In this document: positions 1-9,374 of the stretch, one piece after another | Position numbering within the stretch: the stretch's first letter is position 1 | Layout: each line of letters begins with the position of its first letter | NCBI GenBank assembly: GCA_027493945.1 | Contig: JAOSJU010000001.1 | Location: 2,533,658 to 2,597,657 of the forward strand | Direction of reading: 5' to 3' | DNA: 64,000 bases | From: Burkholderiaceae bacterium | Lineage (GTDB): Bacteria > Pseudomonadota > Gammaproteobacteria > Burkholderiales > Burkholderiaceae_E | Notes under the pieces: generated by a model | Told to the model about the DNA's origin: nothing | Seen by the model: only the letters and a program-made list of their open reading frames with translations | The model's database searches: none | Position numbers and translations under genes: made by a program

Positions 1-71
1 CGCGCTCCGCGGGGAAATCTGAGGCGTCCCCGTCCCTCTCGCTGACCCGTACTGAAGGCCCCGATCCAGCT

Positions 72-296
72 ATGGCGCGACGTGAGGAGGAACAGCGCCA
101 GAGCCAGATCGCCAAGGAGGCGAAGGACGCGGCCGAGCGCAAAGCCATCAGCGACGCCTACTGGAAGAAGTGGAAGGAAGACGAGGAAAGATCCCGGAAG
201 GAGATTGCCGAGAAGGGCCGGCGCTACCATGAATGCTGGAATGACTCGAGCAAGTGCGGTAAGGATCCCGGGTCTGGTCTTGGCGTGAGCAGGTGA
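72..296 (+). CDS. small charged hypothetical protein (possibly the 3' end of a longer gene)
   Basis: A 74-residue ORF, very rich in Glu, Lys and Arg, predicted mostly helical (MARREEEQRQ..., YWKKWKEDEE). Codon third positions are mostly G or C as in neighbouring genes, which supports real coding. The same frame is open back to the left edge of the window with no stop, so the ATG at 72 may be internal to a longer gene. I do not recognise a family. It overlaps an opposite-strand ORF (148-651) that I do not call. Function unknown. Confidence 0.4.
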   Translation: MARREEEQRQSQIAKEAKDAAERKAISDAYWKKWKEDEERSRKEIAEKGRRYHECWNDSSKCGKDPGSGLGVSR

Positions 297-739
297 TCGG
301 CGCAACGAGTGGGTGGTGCCAACCACGCGTCGATTCCTCGAGCCAAGGTGCAGATACGGCGGCGCAACCCTGGTCTCCTGTAGAACATGCCGAGCGATTC
401 ACCATGGCCACCTCGACCAACTGGTTCTTCCGGGCGGCCCTCTCCGCAGTCTTCGCCGCGCTGACCGACTTCAGCTTGCCAGATTCGTAGGCTCCGAGGA
501 TCTGTGCGAAGGCGTTGTTGCGATTGGCGCGGGGCGGCGCCAGCCGCGAGTCGGGTAGGGGAGCGATCAGCCGCGCCGGAGCGGCGGCGATTTCCGTGCG
601 CAACTGCTCGAACTGTACGGCCACTGCCGCCCGAGAGGCATCGCATCGCATGGCTCGAACGCCCGGAATGAATCGGCATCGATGAACGTGCCGGCCAGTC
701 GACCACAGTCGTAGAACTCGTCAAACCTCGCCCTGAGCC
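297..739. other. unassigned stretch
   Basis: No gene is supported here. On the minus strand, reading on past the helicase stop in shifted frames gives protein-like segments (RFDEFYDCGRLAGTF; then ESGKLKSVSAAKTAERAARK in another frame). This could be a decayed or frameshifted minus-strand gene, or a continuation of the helicase gene. I recognise neither segment. No RNA gene or repeat was seen. Confidence 0.3.
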
Positions 740-3700
740 TCACGTCCGGCGCCCGGGGGGGACGATCGCATCGGCCAGCACCACCTCCCACCGCTCTGTG
801 CGTACTGACGGCAGGTACTCGGGTGCCGTCTGTTCGCGCGTGCGAACCATTACCGCGGTGACCTTCGCCGCGTACTCGCTGCCACTCAAGCCGGCATTCT
901 TCGACAAGCGCCCGACCGTCGCTCCGTCCTGCGTTGTCAGCAGTCCGTCCACGATGCGCAGCGGATCCCCTGTCCGCACCCCGGCGAGGTCGCGGTGCAC
1001 GCGATCCATCGGCGAATGTCGGCCGGCGTACCCGAGGTCGACCTCCTTCGGCCCGAGTGCGACATGGCGCGCCCGGAGTTCGGGCCGGTACGGCGGCAGC
1101 GGCTCGGGCCGCACTGCCACGACATCTTCGCAATCCTGCAGATCCTCGAGCAGGCCGTCCGCCTGCCGGCCGCCGCGAAACACCGTCAATGTTTCCTTCG
1201 CCCGCGTCATCGCCACGTAGAGCAGCCGCCGCTCATCGTCCGCGAGCCCCCAATTTCCGCAATCCATCACGATCACGTGCCGGAACTCGAGGCCTTTCGC
1301 GCGATGCGCGGTCATCAGCCGCAGCGCGTCGACTGCGCCGTCGCGGCGCGCGGCACCGGCGCTTTCGAAGAACCAGTCGGCGATCTCGCGCAGCGGCAGG
1401 CTCGCCTTCGGGTATGCAAGCATCAGGTCCAGCCCCGCCGCGCACAGATCCTGCCAGGCGGGGTTCGCCGGATGCGCGCGCAGCCGCGTGCGCAGCCACC
1501 GGAGGAGGGCCGCCACCGACAACAGCGGGCGCCGCCGGGTGAGCACCGCGTCGAGCACGCGGCGTCCCTCGCGCGTCTGCATTGCCGATATCTCTGCGAA
1601 CGCGTCGTCCGCCATCGAGCAGCGGAGGGCGTCGATCTCGCACAATGCGCGGACCGGCTGGAGCGACGCGTGCGTGCGCGCGAGCACTGCGATATCGCCG
1701 AGCGCCGTCTTCGGGTCGAGCCGCCGGATGCGCGCGATCTCCGCAGCGACGAGCTGCGCCTGCCGGTTCGCGTCCGAGGGCGCGTCGACCAACCGAACGC
1801 GCCCGCCGTGCTCCACGTCGAGCGCGCTCCAGCGGCCTCCGGGCGGATCGTCTACGCGGCGCGCATCGATGCGGATCGGGTGGTCGATCTTCATCCGATC
1901 TCGCGCCGGCTGGATCACGTGGTTCGCCGCGCTGACGATATGTTGCGTCGAGCGGTAGTTCTCGACGAGCCAGGAGACCTCGGCGTCGTAGTCCTCACGA
2001 AAGCGCCGAATGAACTCGACGCTTGCCCCGTTGAACGCATAGATGTTCTGGTCATCGTCGCCCACCGCCATGATGCTCAGGCGCCCGTCCGCGTCGGGCA
2101 GGCGCCGTCCGGCGAGAGCACTCACCAGTGCGTACTGCTTCGCGTCGATGTCCTGGTACTCGTCGACGAAGATGTACTCGTAACCGGCAAGCAATCGGTC
2201 GCGCGCCTCGTCAGTGTCGGCGAACGCGTCGGTGCGGCCTTCGAGCAGGTCGACGGCGTCGGAGAGCAGGCGGTCGAAGTCGATCGTGGCCCCGCGCAGG
2301 TTGGCTCCTGCAAGGCTCGTTCCAGTCAGCCGCAGTGCGAGCGCGTGATGCGTCATCACGGTGACGCCGCAGGCGTCGTCGCCGACGAGCGCGAACAGCC
2401 TTCGGCGCAGCTCCGCCGCTGCGCTGCGGTTGAAGGCGAGCGCAATGATGCGCGTGGGTGCGACCCGCCGCACGCGCAGCAGCCATGCGATGCGGTGCAC
2501 CAGCACCCGCGTCTTGCCCGATCCGGGACCGGCGAGAACCAGGTGATTGCCGTGATCGGGCTTCGTCACCAGACGCTTCTGCGCGGGGGTGCCCAGCCTG
2601 TCTACGATAGCGCGGTACGACTCGGCAGTGGTGGCGAGCTCGAGCAGCTCGGTGCGCCCGGCGAACCATTCCCTGACGAAGCGCCGGCGCGGCCATGTGA
2701 AGTATGCGGCGGTGAGCGCGAGCGCCGCGGCCATCTTCTGTGCACCGAGCTTCGCGTACTCGTGCATCACGTGCGTCTGAAAGGTGCGCTCGCGGTAGTG
2801 CTCCTGCAGCGGCGTGAAGTCCTCCTTGCGGAGGCGCCGCTTCGCCTCCGCGGCGTTCAACTCGATCGTCATCGCAGCGCGGAAAACGGTGCGCCCCTTG
2901 TCGAGCTGGATCACGTCGTTCTCGTGCAGATAGAGCAGCGCGTGCTCGAGCGCAACGGCAGGCTCGCGCAAGCTTGCGCGCAGCGCCACGTCGGCGCCGA
3001 GCGCATCGAGAAGCTCCTGGGCCTTGCACTCGACGAGCACGTTTGCCTGACGGGTGTCGGGCGGCAGCTTCTCGAGGAGCGCGGCGAGCACGACGCGGGC
3101 CGCGGCCTGGCGCTTGTCGCAGATCTCGCGGATCTCGCGCCAACCCCGATGCAGCTCGACGCGCAGGCTGTCGGTGCCCGGGCGGCACACCTGCATCGAG
3201 GCGCGGCGGCCGGCGCCGGAGCCGAAGGGTTCGGCAAGCGAGCGCAGGCACCTGTGCAGCCGCGCGGGGTTGACCTCCGGGTGCGCTATGGGAAGGTCGA
3301 GTCGCGTTCTCAGCTCCGAGCACATCGCCCGCACGCCGAGCAGCTGCGGCGCATCGTCGACAGCCGCCTCGGGCGCGAGTTCCGACATCAACTCGAGCAG
3401 TGCGCGCTCGAACCGTACAAGTCGCTCGAAGGCATGATCGGACGCGCCGGAAACGCCCTTGCTCACGAGCGCTGTGAGGCCGAGGTCGTTGGCCAGGACG
3501 CCGAGCTGCTCGAGCCCGCACAGGATGCGGAAGCAGTCCTTGTGGTCGATGTCCGCCACGAGTTGCAGGTCGTCCGTGCTCAGGCCCTCGGGGGTTTCGC
3601 AGCGATAGAGCGCGGTGGCCACCGCTTCGTAACGTTCGCGGTCGCCGTTCGGGAGCGCAGCGGCGCGGATGCGCACGAGTGCCGCGGCAAGCGTCGGAAT

Positions 3701-5932
3701 GCGCAGGCTCGCAGGGAAGACGCGGCTGCGGTTCTCGTTACGCTTCAGGAACCCGCTGCGCTCGAGCCGGGCGACGGCGGTCTGCACTTTGGTCGTGGCA
3801 TCGCGCTCGGTGGCGTCGATCTCGGCGCCTTCCGCATCGAGCAGCAGTTCCTTCGCCGAGACGACGATCTCGGCGTTGCCGAAGCGCTGCGCGCGGCGGC
3901 GGATACTCTCGAGCAGCGCCGTGAAGTCGCGCGGGTTCAGCTGGGAGCGCGCCGACAGGCGGAACTGCGCCTCGACGTCCTTCTCGTCGAACAGCAGCAC
4001 GCATTTCGCAGGGTCGCCGTCGCGCCCGGCCCGGCCCGCCTCCTGCAGGTAGTTCTCGAGCGAGCTGGGGATGTCGGCGTGAACGACGACGCGCACATCG
4101 GACTTGTCGACCCCCATGCCGAAGGCGTTGGTCGCGACGATGACGTCGAGCTTGCCCGCGATGAAGGCCTGCTGGATCTCCTTTTTCACGCCGGCCTCCA
4201 GCCCGGCGTGAAAATGCCGGCAACGCAGCCCCGACCGGGCGAGCTGTTCGGCCCGGATCTCCGTGTGGTCGCGCTTCGCGCAGAAAACGATGCCGGCACC
4301 GCCGTTGCGCAGCTCGCGCGCGAGGATCTCCTGGATATGCTGGCCCTTCTCGGCCTCGCGCACCGGGGCTACGACGTACTCGAGGTTGTGACGCTCGTGC
4401 CCGCCGAGGAAGCGCTGCAGTTCGACGCCCAGCTGCTCGCGGAAGTGATCGACCAGATCTTCGACGACGTCGGGCTTCGCAGTCGCGGTGAAACAGGCCA
4501 CGGGTGCAGCCTGAGCGGCGAAGTTCTCGCGTACGAAGCGGGCGACGTACAGGTAATCGGTGCGGAAGTCGTGGCCCCACTTCGAGAGGCAATGCGCCTC
4601 GTCGAATACCCAGGTGGCGATTTCCCGAAGCCGGATCGCGTCGACGAAGCGTCGGTTGCGGAACTGTTCGGGTGAGACGAGCACGATTCCGGCGTCGCCC
4701 ATCCGGATCCTGTCGAGCGCTGCGTTGCGCTCGGGTGAAGTGAGCAGCCCGTTGATCGTGACGACGCATTGCACGCCGCGCGCGACGAGGTTGTCGACCT
4801 GATCCTTCATCAGCGACTGCAGCGGAGAGACGATGACCGTAAGCTTGCCGCTGCGCCAGTAGTGGGCGAGCGCGGGAAGCTGGTAGCAGATCGATTTGCC
4901 GCCTCCCGTTGGCAGGATTGCGAGAAGACTCTGGTGCTTCAAGCCGGCATCGACGATGTCCCGTTGCAGCGATCCGCCGGCGGCGTTCGCCGGCTTCGCG
5001 CGAAAGGCGCCGAGCTGGAAGTGTTGCATCAGCAGCGATTCGGGGTCGTGCTGCTGACGGCAGTAGCGGCAGTGCGGCAAGCCGCAATCGGTCTCGCGCA
5101 GTTCGCGGATCAGCGTGGCGACGAGAGGATGCGTGGCGCGCATCCACGGCGGCAGCACCGAGTTGCCTCCGGCGACGCGCAGCCAGGCGAGGGCGTAGGC
5201 GATCGGCCAGCGCTGCTCGGCGTTGCCGGTGAGGTCGTCGCGAACCAGGCGATCGAGGCGGGTCTCGCAGCACGCGAGCCCGAAGGCGTCACGCACGACG
5301 GATTGCACGTCGGCGAGCGCGGGTGGAGGCGCTTTGCGGACCGCTTCGAGGAGGTGTGCGAGCGCCAGATCGTCGCACACGAGGAAGTGCAGCACGCCGA
5401 GCCAGCCGGGATCGGCGGCATGCAACCGCGCGAACTCGCGCAGTTCGTCGGCCAGCAACTCGAGCGCGACGCGCGCGTCGCCCACCGGATCGTTGCGGCT
5501 ATCGGAGACGAGCTTGTACCCCTTCACGAGGCGGTGGTACGGGTTGCGGGGAAATGCGAGGGGCGAGAGCTCGAGCGTGTCGACGACCGGGAGGTGCAGC
5601 CAGTCGAGGCCGGGGAGTTGGGCCGCAAGTGCGGGGAGGTCGTGGCGGCGCAGGTTGTGTCCGACGAGGATGTCGGCGCCGGTCGCGAAGCCGTTCAGGC
5701 GACGAGCGACGGCTTCCCGTCCGTTCCGCTGCACGAGGGCGTCGAGGGTGGACTCGCGGTCCGGGCGCACGGCACCGACACGAAAGATTCGGTTGCCCTC
5801 GCCGGGGTGCGATTCGACGTCGATCGACAGGAACGCGACGCCCGCGGGCAGCGCTGACAAGGCGTCAGCGGTCGGTTCGAGAAGGTCCGCGCCGGGGTTC
5901 ATGGCATGGTGGGACTGCGGCGAGTTCGACAT
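740..5932 (-). CDS. RecQ-family helicase fused to an N-terminal exonuclease-like and a C-terminal UvrD-like helicase
   Basis: About 1730 residues. Residues ~30-190 resemble a DEDD 3'-5' exonuclease (FLSIDVES, ILVGHNLRRHDLPAL, GDARVALELL). The usual final His position looks like Asn, so nuclease activity is uncertain. A Cys-rich patch (LPHCRYCRQQH) precedes a full RecQ core: Walker A PTGGGKS near 343, DEAH near 441, QEAGRAGRDGDP near 635. An SF1 UvrD/Rep module follows: GPGSGKT near 1138, VDEYQDID near 1258, AHRAKGLEF, and YVAMTRAKE near 1577. DNA repair or recombination is the likely role. The ORF track begins at 6256, but that extension is low-complexity. I prefer the ATG at 5932 (MSNSPQ) or 5902; neither has a strong ribosome site. 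The stop lies just after a run of seven G/C bases at 755-761, so the last few residues are doubtful. Confidence 0.85.
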   Translation of the reverse strand: MSNSPQSHHAMNPGADLLEPTADALSALPAGVAFLSIDVESHPGEGNRIFRVGAVRPDRESTLDALVQRNGREAVARRLNGFATGADILVGHNLRRHDLPALAAQLPGLDWLHLPVVDTLELSPLAFPRNPYHRLVKGYKLVSDSRNDPVGDARVALELLADELREFARLHAADPGWLGVLHFLVCDDLALAHLLEAVRKAPPPALADVQSVVRDAFGLACCETRLDRLVRDDLTGNAEQRWPIAYALAWLRVAGGNSVLPPWMRATHPLVATLIRELRETDCGLPHCRYCRQQHDPESLLMQHFQLGAFRAKPANAAGGSLQRDIVDAGLKHQSLLAILPTGGGKSICYQLPALAHYWRSGKLTVIVSPLQSLMKDQVDNLVARGVQCVVTINGLLTSPERNAALDRIRMGDAGIVLVSPEQFRNRRFVDAIRLREIATWVFDEAHCLSKWGHDFRTDYLYVARFVRENFAAQAAPVACFTATAKPDVVEDLVDHFREQLGVELQRFLGGHERHNLEYVVAPVREAEKGQHIQEILARELRNGGAGIVFCAKRDHTEIRAEQLARSGLRCRHFHAGLEAGVKKEIQQAFIAGKLDVIVATNAFGMGVDKSDVRVVVHADIPSSLENYLQEAGRAGRDGDPAKCVLLFDEKDVEAQFRLSARSQLNPRDFTALLESIRRRAQRFGNAEIVVSAKELLLDAEGAEIDATERDATTKVQTAVARLERSGFLKRNENRSRVFPASLRIPTLAAALVRIRAAALPNGDRERYEAVATALYRCETPEGLSTDDLQLVADIDHKDCFRILCGLEQLGVLANDLGLTALVSKGVSGASDHAFERLVRFERALLELMSELAPEAAVDDAPQLLGVRAMCSELRTRLDLPIAHPEVNPARLHRCLRSLAEPFGSGAGRRASMQVCRPGTDSLRVELHRGWREIREICDKRQAAARVVLAALLEKLPPDTRQANVLVECKAQELLDALGADVALRASLREPAVALEHALLYLHENDVIQLDKGRTVFRAAMTIELNAAEAKRRLRKEDFTPLQEHYRERTFQTHVMHEYAKLGAQKMAAALALTAAYFTWPRRRFVREWFAGRTELLELATTAESYRAIVDRLGTPAQKRLVTKPDHGNHLVLAGPGSGKTRVLVHRIAWLLRVRRVAPTRIIALAFNRSAAAELRRRLFALVGDDACGVTVMTHHALALRLTGTSLAGANLRGATIDFDRLLSDAVDLLEGRTDAFADTDEARDRLLAGYEYIFVDEYQDIDAKQYALVSALAGRRLPDADGRLSIMAVGDDDQNIYAFNGASVEFIRRFREDYDAEVSWLVENYRSTQHIVSAANHVIQPARDRMKIDHPIRIDARRVDDPPGGRWSALDVEHGGRVRLVDAPSDANRQAQLVAAEIARIRRLDPKTALGDIAVLARTHASLQPVRALCEIDALRCSMADDAFAEISAMQTREGRRVLDAVLTRRRPLLSVAALLRWLRTRLRAHPANPAWQDLCAAGLDLMLAYPKASLPLREIADWFFESAGAARRDGAVDALRLMTAHRAKGLEFRHVIVMDCGNWGLADDERRLLYVAMTRAKETLTVFRGGRQADGLLEDLQDCEDVVAVRPEPLPPYRPELRARHVALGPKEVDLGYAGRHSPMDRVHRDLAGVRTGDPLRIVDGLLTTQDGATVGRLSKNAGLSGSEYAAKVTAVMVRTREQTAPEYLPSVRTERWEVVLADAIVPPGRRT

Positions 5933-6209
5933 GGTCAAGCGCACGCCGCGGCCTCGGGCCGCGGGTTCCCGCCCCAGAGTAGCGCTTCGCGCGCCAGGAA
6001 ATTGTGGCCCATCCGGTGGTAAGCGGCCAGGCGGCGCGTGGCGGGCCGCGAGTGGCCGCTCTTGTGTTGCGCCGAAGCACCTATCGCGCAACGCGTAGAA
6101 TCTGCACCCCGTCCGAGGCCATACGATGGTCGTCAGTTCGTGGCCCAGACCGGGCTTTGCGACGGCTGCCCTGGCGGCTGTCGCAGGGCGCGCCGTACCC
6201 CCCGCCCCC

Positions 6210-7119
6210 ATGCTCGTACAACGCATCCTCTCGATCATCCTGCCGGTCTTCATCACGATCGCGCTCGGCTACGGCTACGCCCGCTGGCGCGGCGAGGGCG
6301 TGCGGGGCGAGATGGCTGCCGTGAACCGCATCAGCATCGACGTGCTGTGTCCTTTCCTGGTGCTCACCGCCTTCGCGTCGAAGGACTTCGACCTCGCAGC
6401 CAACCTCAACCTGATCGTGGCCGGCATCCTGGTCTCGCTGGGTTCGGGGTTGCTGGCCCGGCCGGTCGCTCGTCTGCTGGGCTACGACGCGCGCAGCTTC
6501 GTGCCGCCGATGATGTACAACAACTGCGGCAACATGGGATTGCCGCTTGCTGCGCTGGCCTTCGGCACGGCCGGCTTGCCGGCAGCGGTGGCCTTGTTCA
6601 TGGCGGGCAGCCTCGTCTACTTTTCGGTCGGCATCAAGATCATCGAGAGCGGGCGCGGCGGCGCTGGCAGGACGTCGTGGAAGTTCCTCACCAGCCCGAT
6701 GATGATCGCGATGCTCGCAGGCATCGTGCTCGCCGCCACACGCGTCGCGATTCCCGAAGGCCTGTTCAAGTCGATGCAGATGCTGGGCGAGGCCTGCATC
6801 CCGCTGATGCTCTTCGCACTGGGCGTGCGGATGCTCGACGTGAGCTTCAGGAGCTGGCAGATCGGGCTGGTCGGCGCGATCGTCTGCCCGCTGTCGGGCA
6901 TCGCGGTCGCCTGGCTGCTGGACGGCCTGTTCGCGTTCAGTGCGGACCAGCGCGGGCAGCTCTACCTCTTTGCTGCGCTGCCGCCCGCGGTGCTATGTTT
7001 TCTGGTCGCCGAACAGTTCGGCCGAGGAACCCGACAAGGTCGCGGCGATCGTCCTGCTCGGCAACCTCGCTGCCGTCGCCTTCGTGCCCCTCGGTTTGTG
7101 GCTGGGCCTGGCCGCCTGA
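6210..7119 (+). CDS. AEC-family (auxin efflux carrier-like) permease, frameshifted
   Basis: A membrane transporter of about 302 residues once one base is removed, normal for the AEC family. The N-terminal membrane segment (ILSIILPVFITIALGYGYA), the NNCGNMGLPLA motif and LMLFALGVRML are typical. At about 7018-7025 the frame shifts: EQF is followed in the next frame by EEPDKVAAIVLLGNLAAVAF and a stop at 7117-7119, the expected C-terminus. The span length is one base over a multiple of three. An upstream in-frame ATG at 6126 exists but adds non-membrane sequence. A -10-like TAGAAT lies at 6096-6101. It diverges from the helicase gene. Substrate unknown; organic acids are common in the family. 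Confidence 0.85.
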
Positions 7120-7175
7120 AGGAACGGCCGAGCCCCCTGCGCGCTGCGCGCTGATCGCCCGCTCCCGGAACCCCG

Positions 7176-8591
7176 ATGCCCCGCTTGCTGCGCGTCGCCC
7201 TGCAAAACCTGCGTGACCTGCTGGTCACCGCTGGGCCGTTCGCGCTGATCGCGGCCGGGCTGCTCGCGGCCGCGTACTGGTACCTGCAACCGACGCCGCC
7301 GAAAGTGGTGACGCTGGCCACCGGGCAGGAGCAGGGCGCCTATGCCGAGTTCGGCAAGCGCTACAAGGACTGGCTCGGCCGCTACGGCATCGAGGTGCGG
7401 TTGCGCACCACGCAGGGCGCTGCAGAGAACGTCGAACTGCTGCGAAACGATGCGTCCGGCGTCCAGGTCGCGTTCGTGCAGGGCGGTGCCGACTCGCAGC
7501 CGACGCTGTCCGGGCAGCCGAAGGACGACGGCCTGGTCGCGCTCGGCAGCCTGTTCTACGAGCCGGTGTGGCTGTTCTACCGCGAGGATGTCGCGCGACG
7601 GCGCTTGCGCCGCGACGCGATCGAGGGCCTCGCCGACCTGCGCGGTTGGCGGCTGAACATCGGCACGCCGGGCAGCGGCGTGCCCAACCTGATGAACCGG
7701 CTCTTCGAAGCCAACCGCGTCGATCCGGCGAGCGTGCGGCAGCGCACGCTGGGCGAGACGCCGGCGGTAGCCGCGATGCTCGACGGCAAGATGGACGCGG
7801 TGGTGTTCGCATCGGCCCCGGAGTCGCTGCTGGTGCAGATGCTGCTGCAGACGCCCGGCATCCGCCTGTACGGCTTCGCGCAGGCCGAAGCGTATTCGCG
7901 CCGCCATCCGTTCCTGAGCCCGGTGACGCTGCCGCGCGGCGTCGTCGACCTGGCGCGCGACCTGCCGCCGCGCGACGTCCAGCTGATCGCGCCCACCGCG
8001 ATGCTGGTCGCGCGCGACGACACGCATCCCGCGCTGATCCAGCTCTTCGTGCAGGCGGCGCGCTCGATCCACGGCGAGGCGGGCTGGTTCCAGCGCCGCG
8101 GCGAGTTTCCGTCCGAGCGTTCGCTCGAGTGGCCGCTGGCGCGCGAGGCCGAGCGCACGCTGCGCGGCGGCACGCCGTGGCTGCAGCGCTACCTGCCGTT
8201 CTGGCTGGCCAACCTGATCGACCGGATGTGGGTCGTGCTGCTGTCGATCGTCGCGGTGCTGATCCCGTTGTCGAGGATCGTGCCGCCGCTGTACGAGTTC
8301 AAGGTGCGCTCGCGGGTCTTCCGCTGGTATGCACAACTGCGCGACATCGAGGAGAGTGTCGACGACCGCAAGGACGCCGCGCACCGGCTGCTCGAGCGGC
8401 TCGACGAGCTCGATGCGCGCGTCGAGCGGCTGACGGTGCCGCTGTCGTACGCCGACGAGCTCTATGCGCTGCGCAGCCACATCCGGATGGTGCGCGACAG
8501 GATCGGGCGTGCCGCGTCGCCTGCCGCAGCTTCCGCTTCGACGCCCGTCTCGGCCCAGACCCCCACTTCCAGCGAGAAAACGAACCCATGA
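7176..8591 (+). CDS. TAXI-family TRAP-type solute-binding protein with membrane anchors
   Basis: 471 residues. An N-terminal membrane segment (~18-38) is followed by the TAXI binding fold (VTLATGQEQGAYAEFGKRY; later RGWRLNIGTPGSGVPN and PETPAVAAMLDGKMDAVV-like sequence). A second hydrophobic segment sits near 350-372 (VVLLSIVAVLIPLSRIVPPL), followed by a charged coiled tail with a putative helix pair and a Ser/Ala/Pro-rich end. Classical TAXI receptors are free periplasmic proteins, so this is the membrane-attached form. No TRAP permease gene is nearby. Its stop overlaps the start of the next gene (ATGA), suggesting co-transcription with the CoA-metabolism genes. Ligand unknown. Confidence 0.85.
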   Translation: MPRLLRVALQNLRDLLVTAGPFALIAAGLLAAAYWYLQPTPPKVVTLATGQEQGAYAEFGKRYKDWLGRYGIEVRLRTTQGAAENVELLRNDASGVQVAFVQGGADSQPTLSGQPKDDGLVALGSLFYEPVWLFYREDVARRRLRRDAIEGLADLRGWRLNIGTPGSGVPNLMNRLFEANRVDPASVRQRTLGETPAVAAMLDGKMDAVVFASAPESLLVQMLLQTPGIRLYGFAQAEAYSRRHPFLSPVTLPRGVVDLARDLPPRDVQLIAPTAMLVARDDTHPALIQLFVQAARSIHGEAGWFQRRGEFPSERSLEWPLAREAERTLRGGTPWLQRYLPFWLANLIDRMWVVLLSIVAVLIPLSRIVPPLYEFKVRSRVFRWYAQLRDIEESVDDRKDAAHRLLERLDELDARVERLTVPLSYADELYALRSHIRMVRDRIGRAASPAAASASTPVSAQTPTSSEKTNP

Positions 8592-9373
8592 CCGACCTGA
8601 TCCAGGTGACGCGCGACGGCGCAATCGCCACCGTAGTGCTCAACCGTGCCGACAAGCTCAACGCGATGACCAAGCCGATGTGGCAGGGGCTCGGTGATGC
8701 GATGCGCGCGCTCTCGGCCGACGACTCGCTGCGCTGCATCGTGGTGCGCGGCGCCGGCGAGAAGTCGTTCTCGCCGGGCAACGACATCGCCGAGTTCGCG
8801 ACCGACCGGTCGAACAAGAAGCAGGCGATCGGGTACGGCCGCATCATGCATGCGACCGCGCAGGCGATGATCGAGTGCCGCCATCCGCTGGTCGCGCAGA
8901 TCCACGGCATCTGCGTCGGCGGCGGGCTCGAGATCGCGTCGATGTGCGACATCCGCATCTGCGGCGAGTCGAGCCGCTTCGGCGCGCCGATCAAGAACCT
9001 CGGGCTGGTGATGGCGTATCCGGAGATGAGCCCGCTGGTGCGGCTCGCCGGCGCCGACGTCGCGCTCGAGATCCTGCTCGAGGGCCGCATCTTCGATGTC
9101 GATGCGCGCGAGGCGAAGGAGAAGCGGCTGGTCACGCGCGTGGTGCCCGACGACCAGGTCGCCGCCGAGGCGCGCGCGGCGGCCGAGCGCATCGCCGAAG
9201 GTGCGCCGCTGGTGGCGCGCTGGCACAAGAAGTTCGCGCGCCGGCTCGCCGAGGGACGGCCGATCACCGAGGCCGAGTACGACGAGTGCTTCGACTGCTT
9301 CGACACCGAGGACTTCCGGATCGGCTATTCGGCGTTCCTCGCCAAGGCGAAGCCGGCGTTCGTGGGGCGTTGA
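8588..9373 (+). CDS. enoyl-CoA hydratase/isomerase family protein
   Basis: 261 residues, the normal crotonase length. The oxyanion-hole motifs are present (SFSPGNDIAEF and HGICVGGGLEIAS). The position usually held by the first catalytic Glu (QPExxLG) reads APIKNLG, so a standard hydratase reaction is doubtful. It may be an isomerase, hydrolase or other crotonase activity. The ATG overlaps the preceding stop by 4 nt, and the next gene starts 2 nt after its stop, so the three genes appear to form an operon acting on an acyl-CoA. Confidence 0.85.
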   Translation: MTDLIQVTRDGAIATVVLNRADKLNAMTKPMWQGLGDAMRALSADDSLRCIVVRGAGEKSFSPGNDIAEFATDRSNKKQAIGYGRIMHATAQAMIECRHPLVAQIHGICVGGGLEIASMCDIRICGESSRFGAPIKNLGLVMAYPEMSPLVRLAGADVALEILLEGRIFDVDAREAKEKRLVTRVVPDDQVAAEARAAAERIAEGAPLVARWHKKFARRLAEGRPITEAEYDECFDCFDTEDFRIGYSAFLAKAKPAFVGR

Positions 9374-9374
9374 C

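Noticed and set aside
995-4675. 1226-residue plus-strand ORF
   Set aside because: Lies wholly antisense to the helicase gene, whose motifs are unmistakable; long antisense ORFs are common at this GC content and this one has no recognisable motif.
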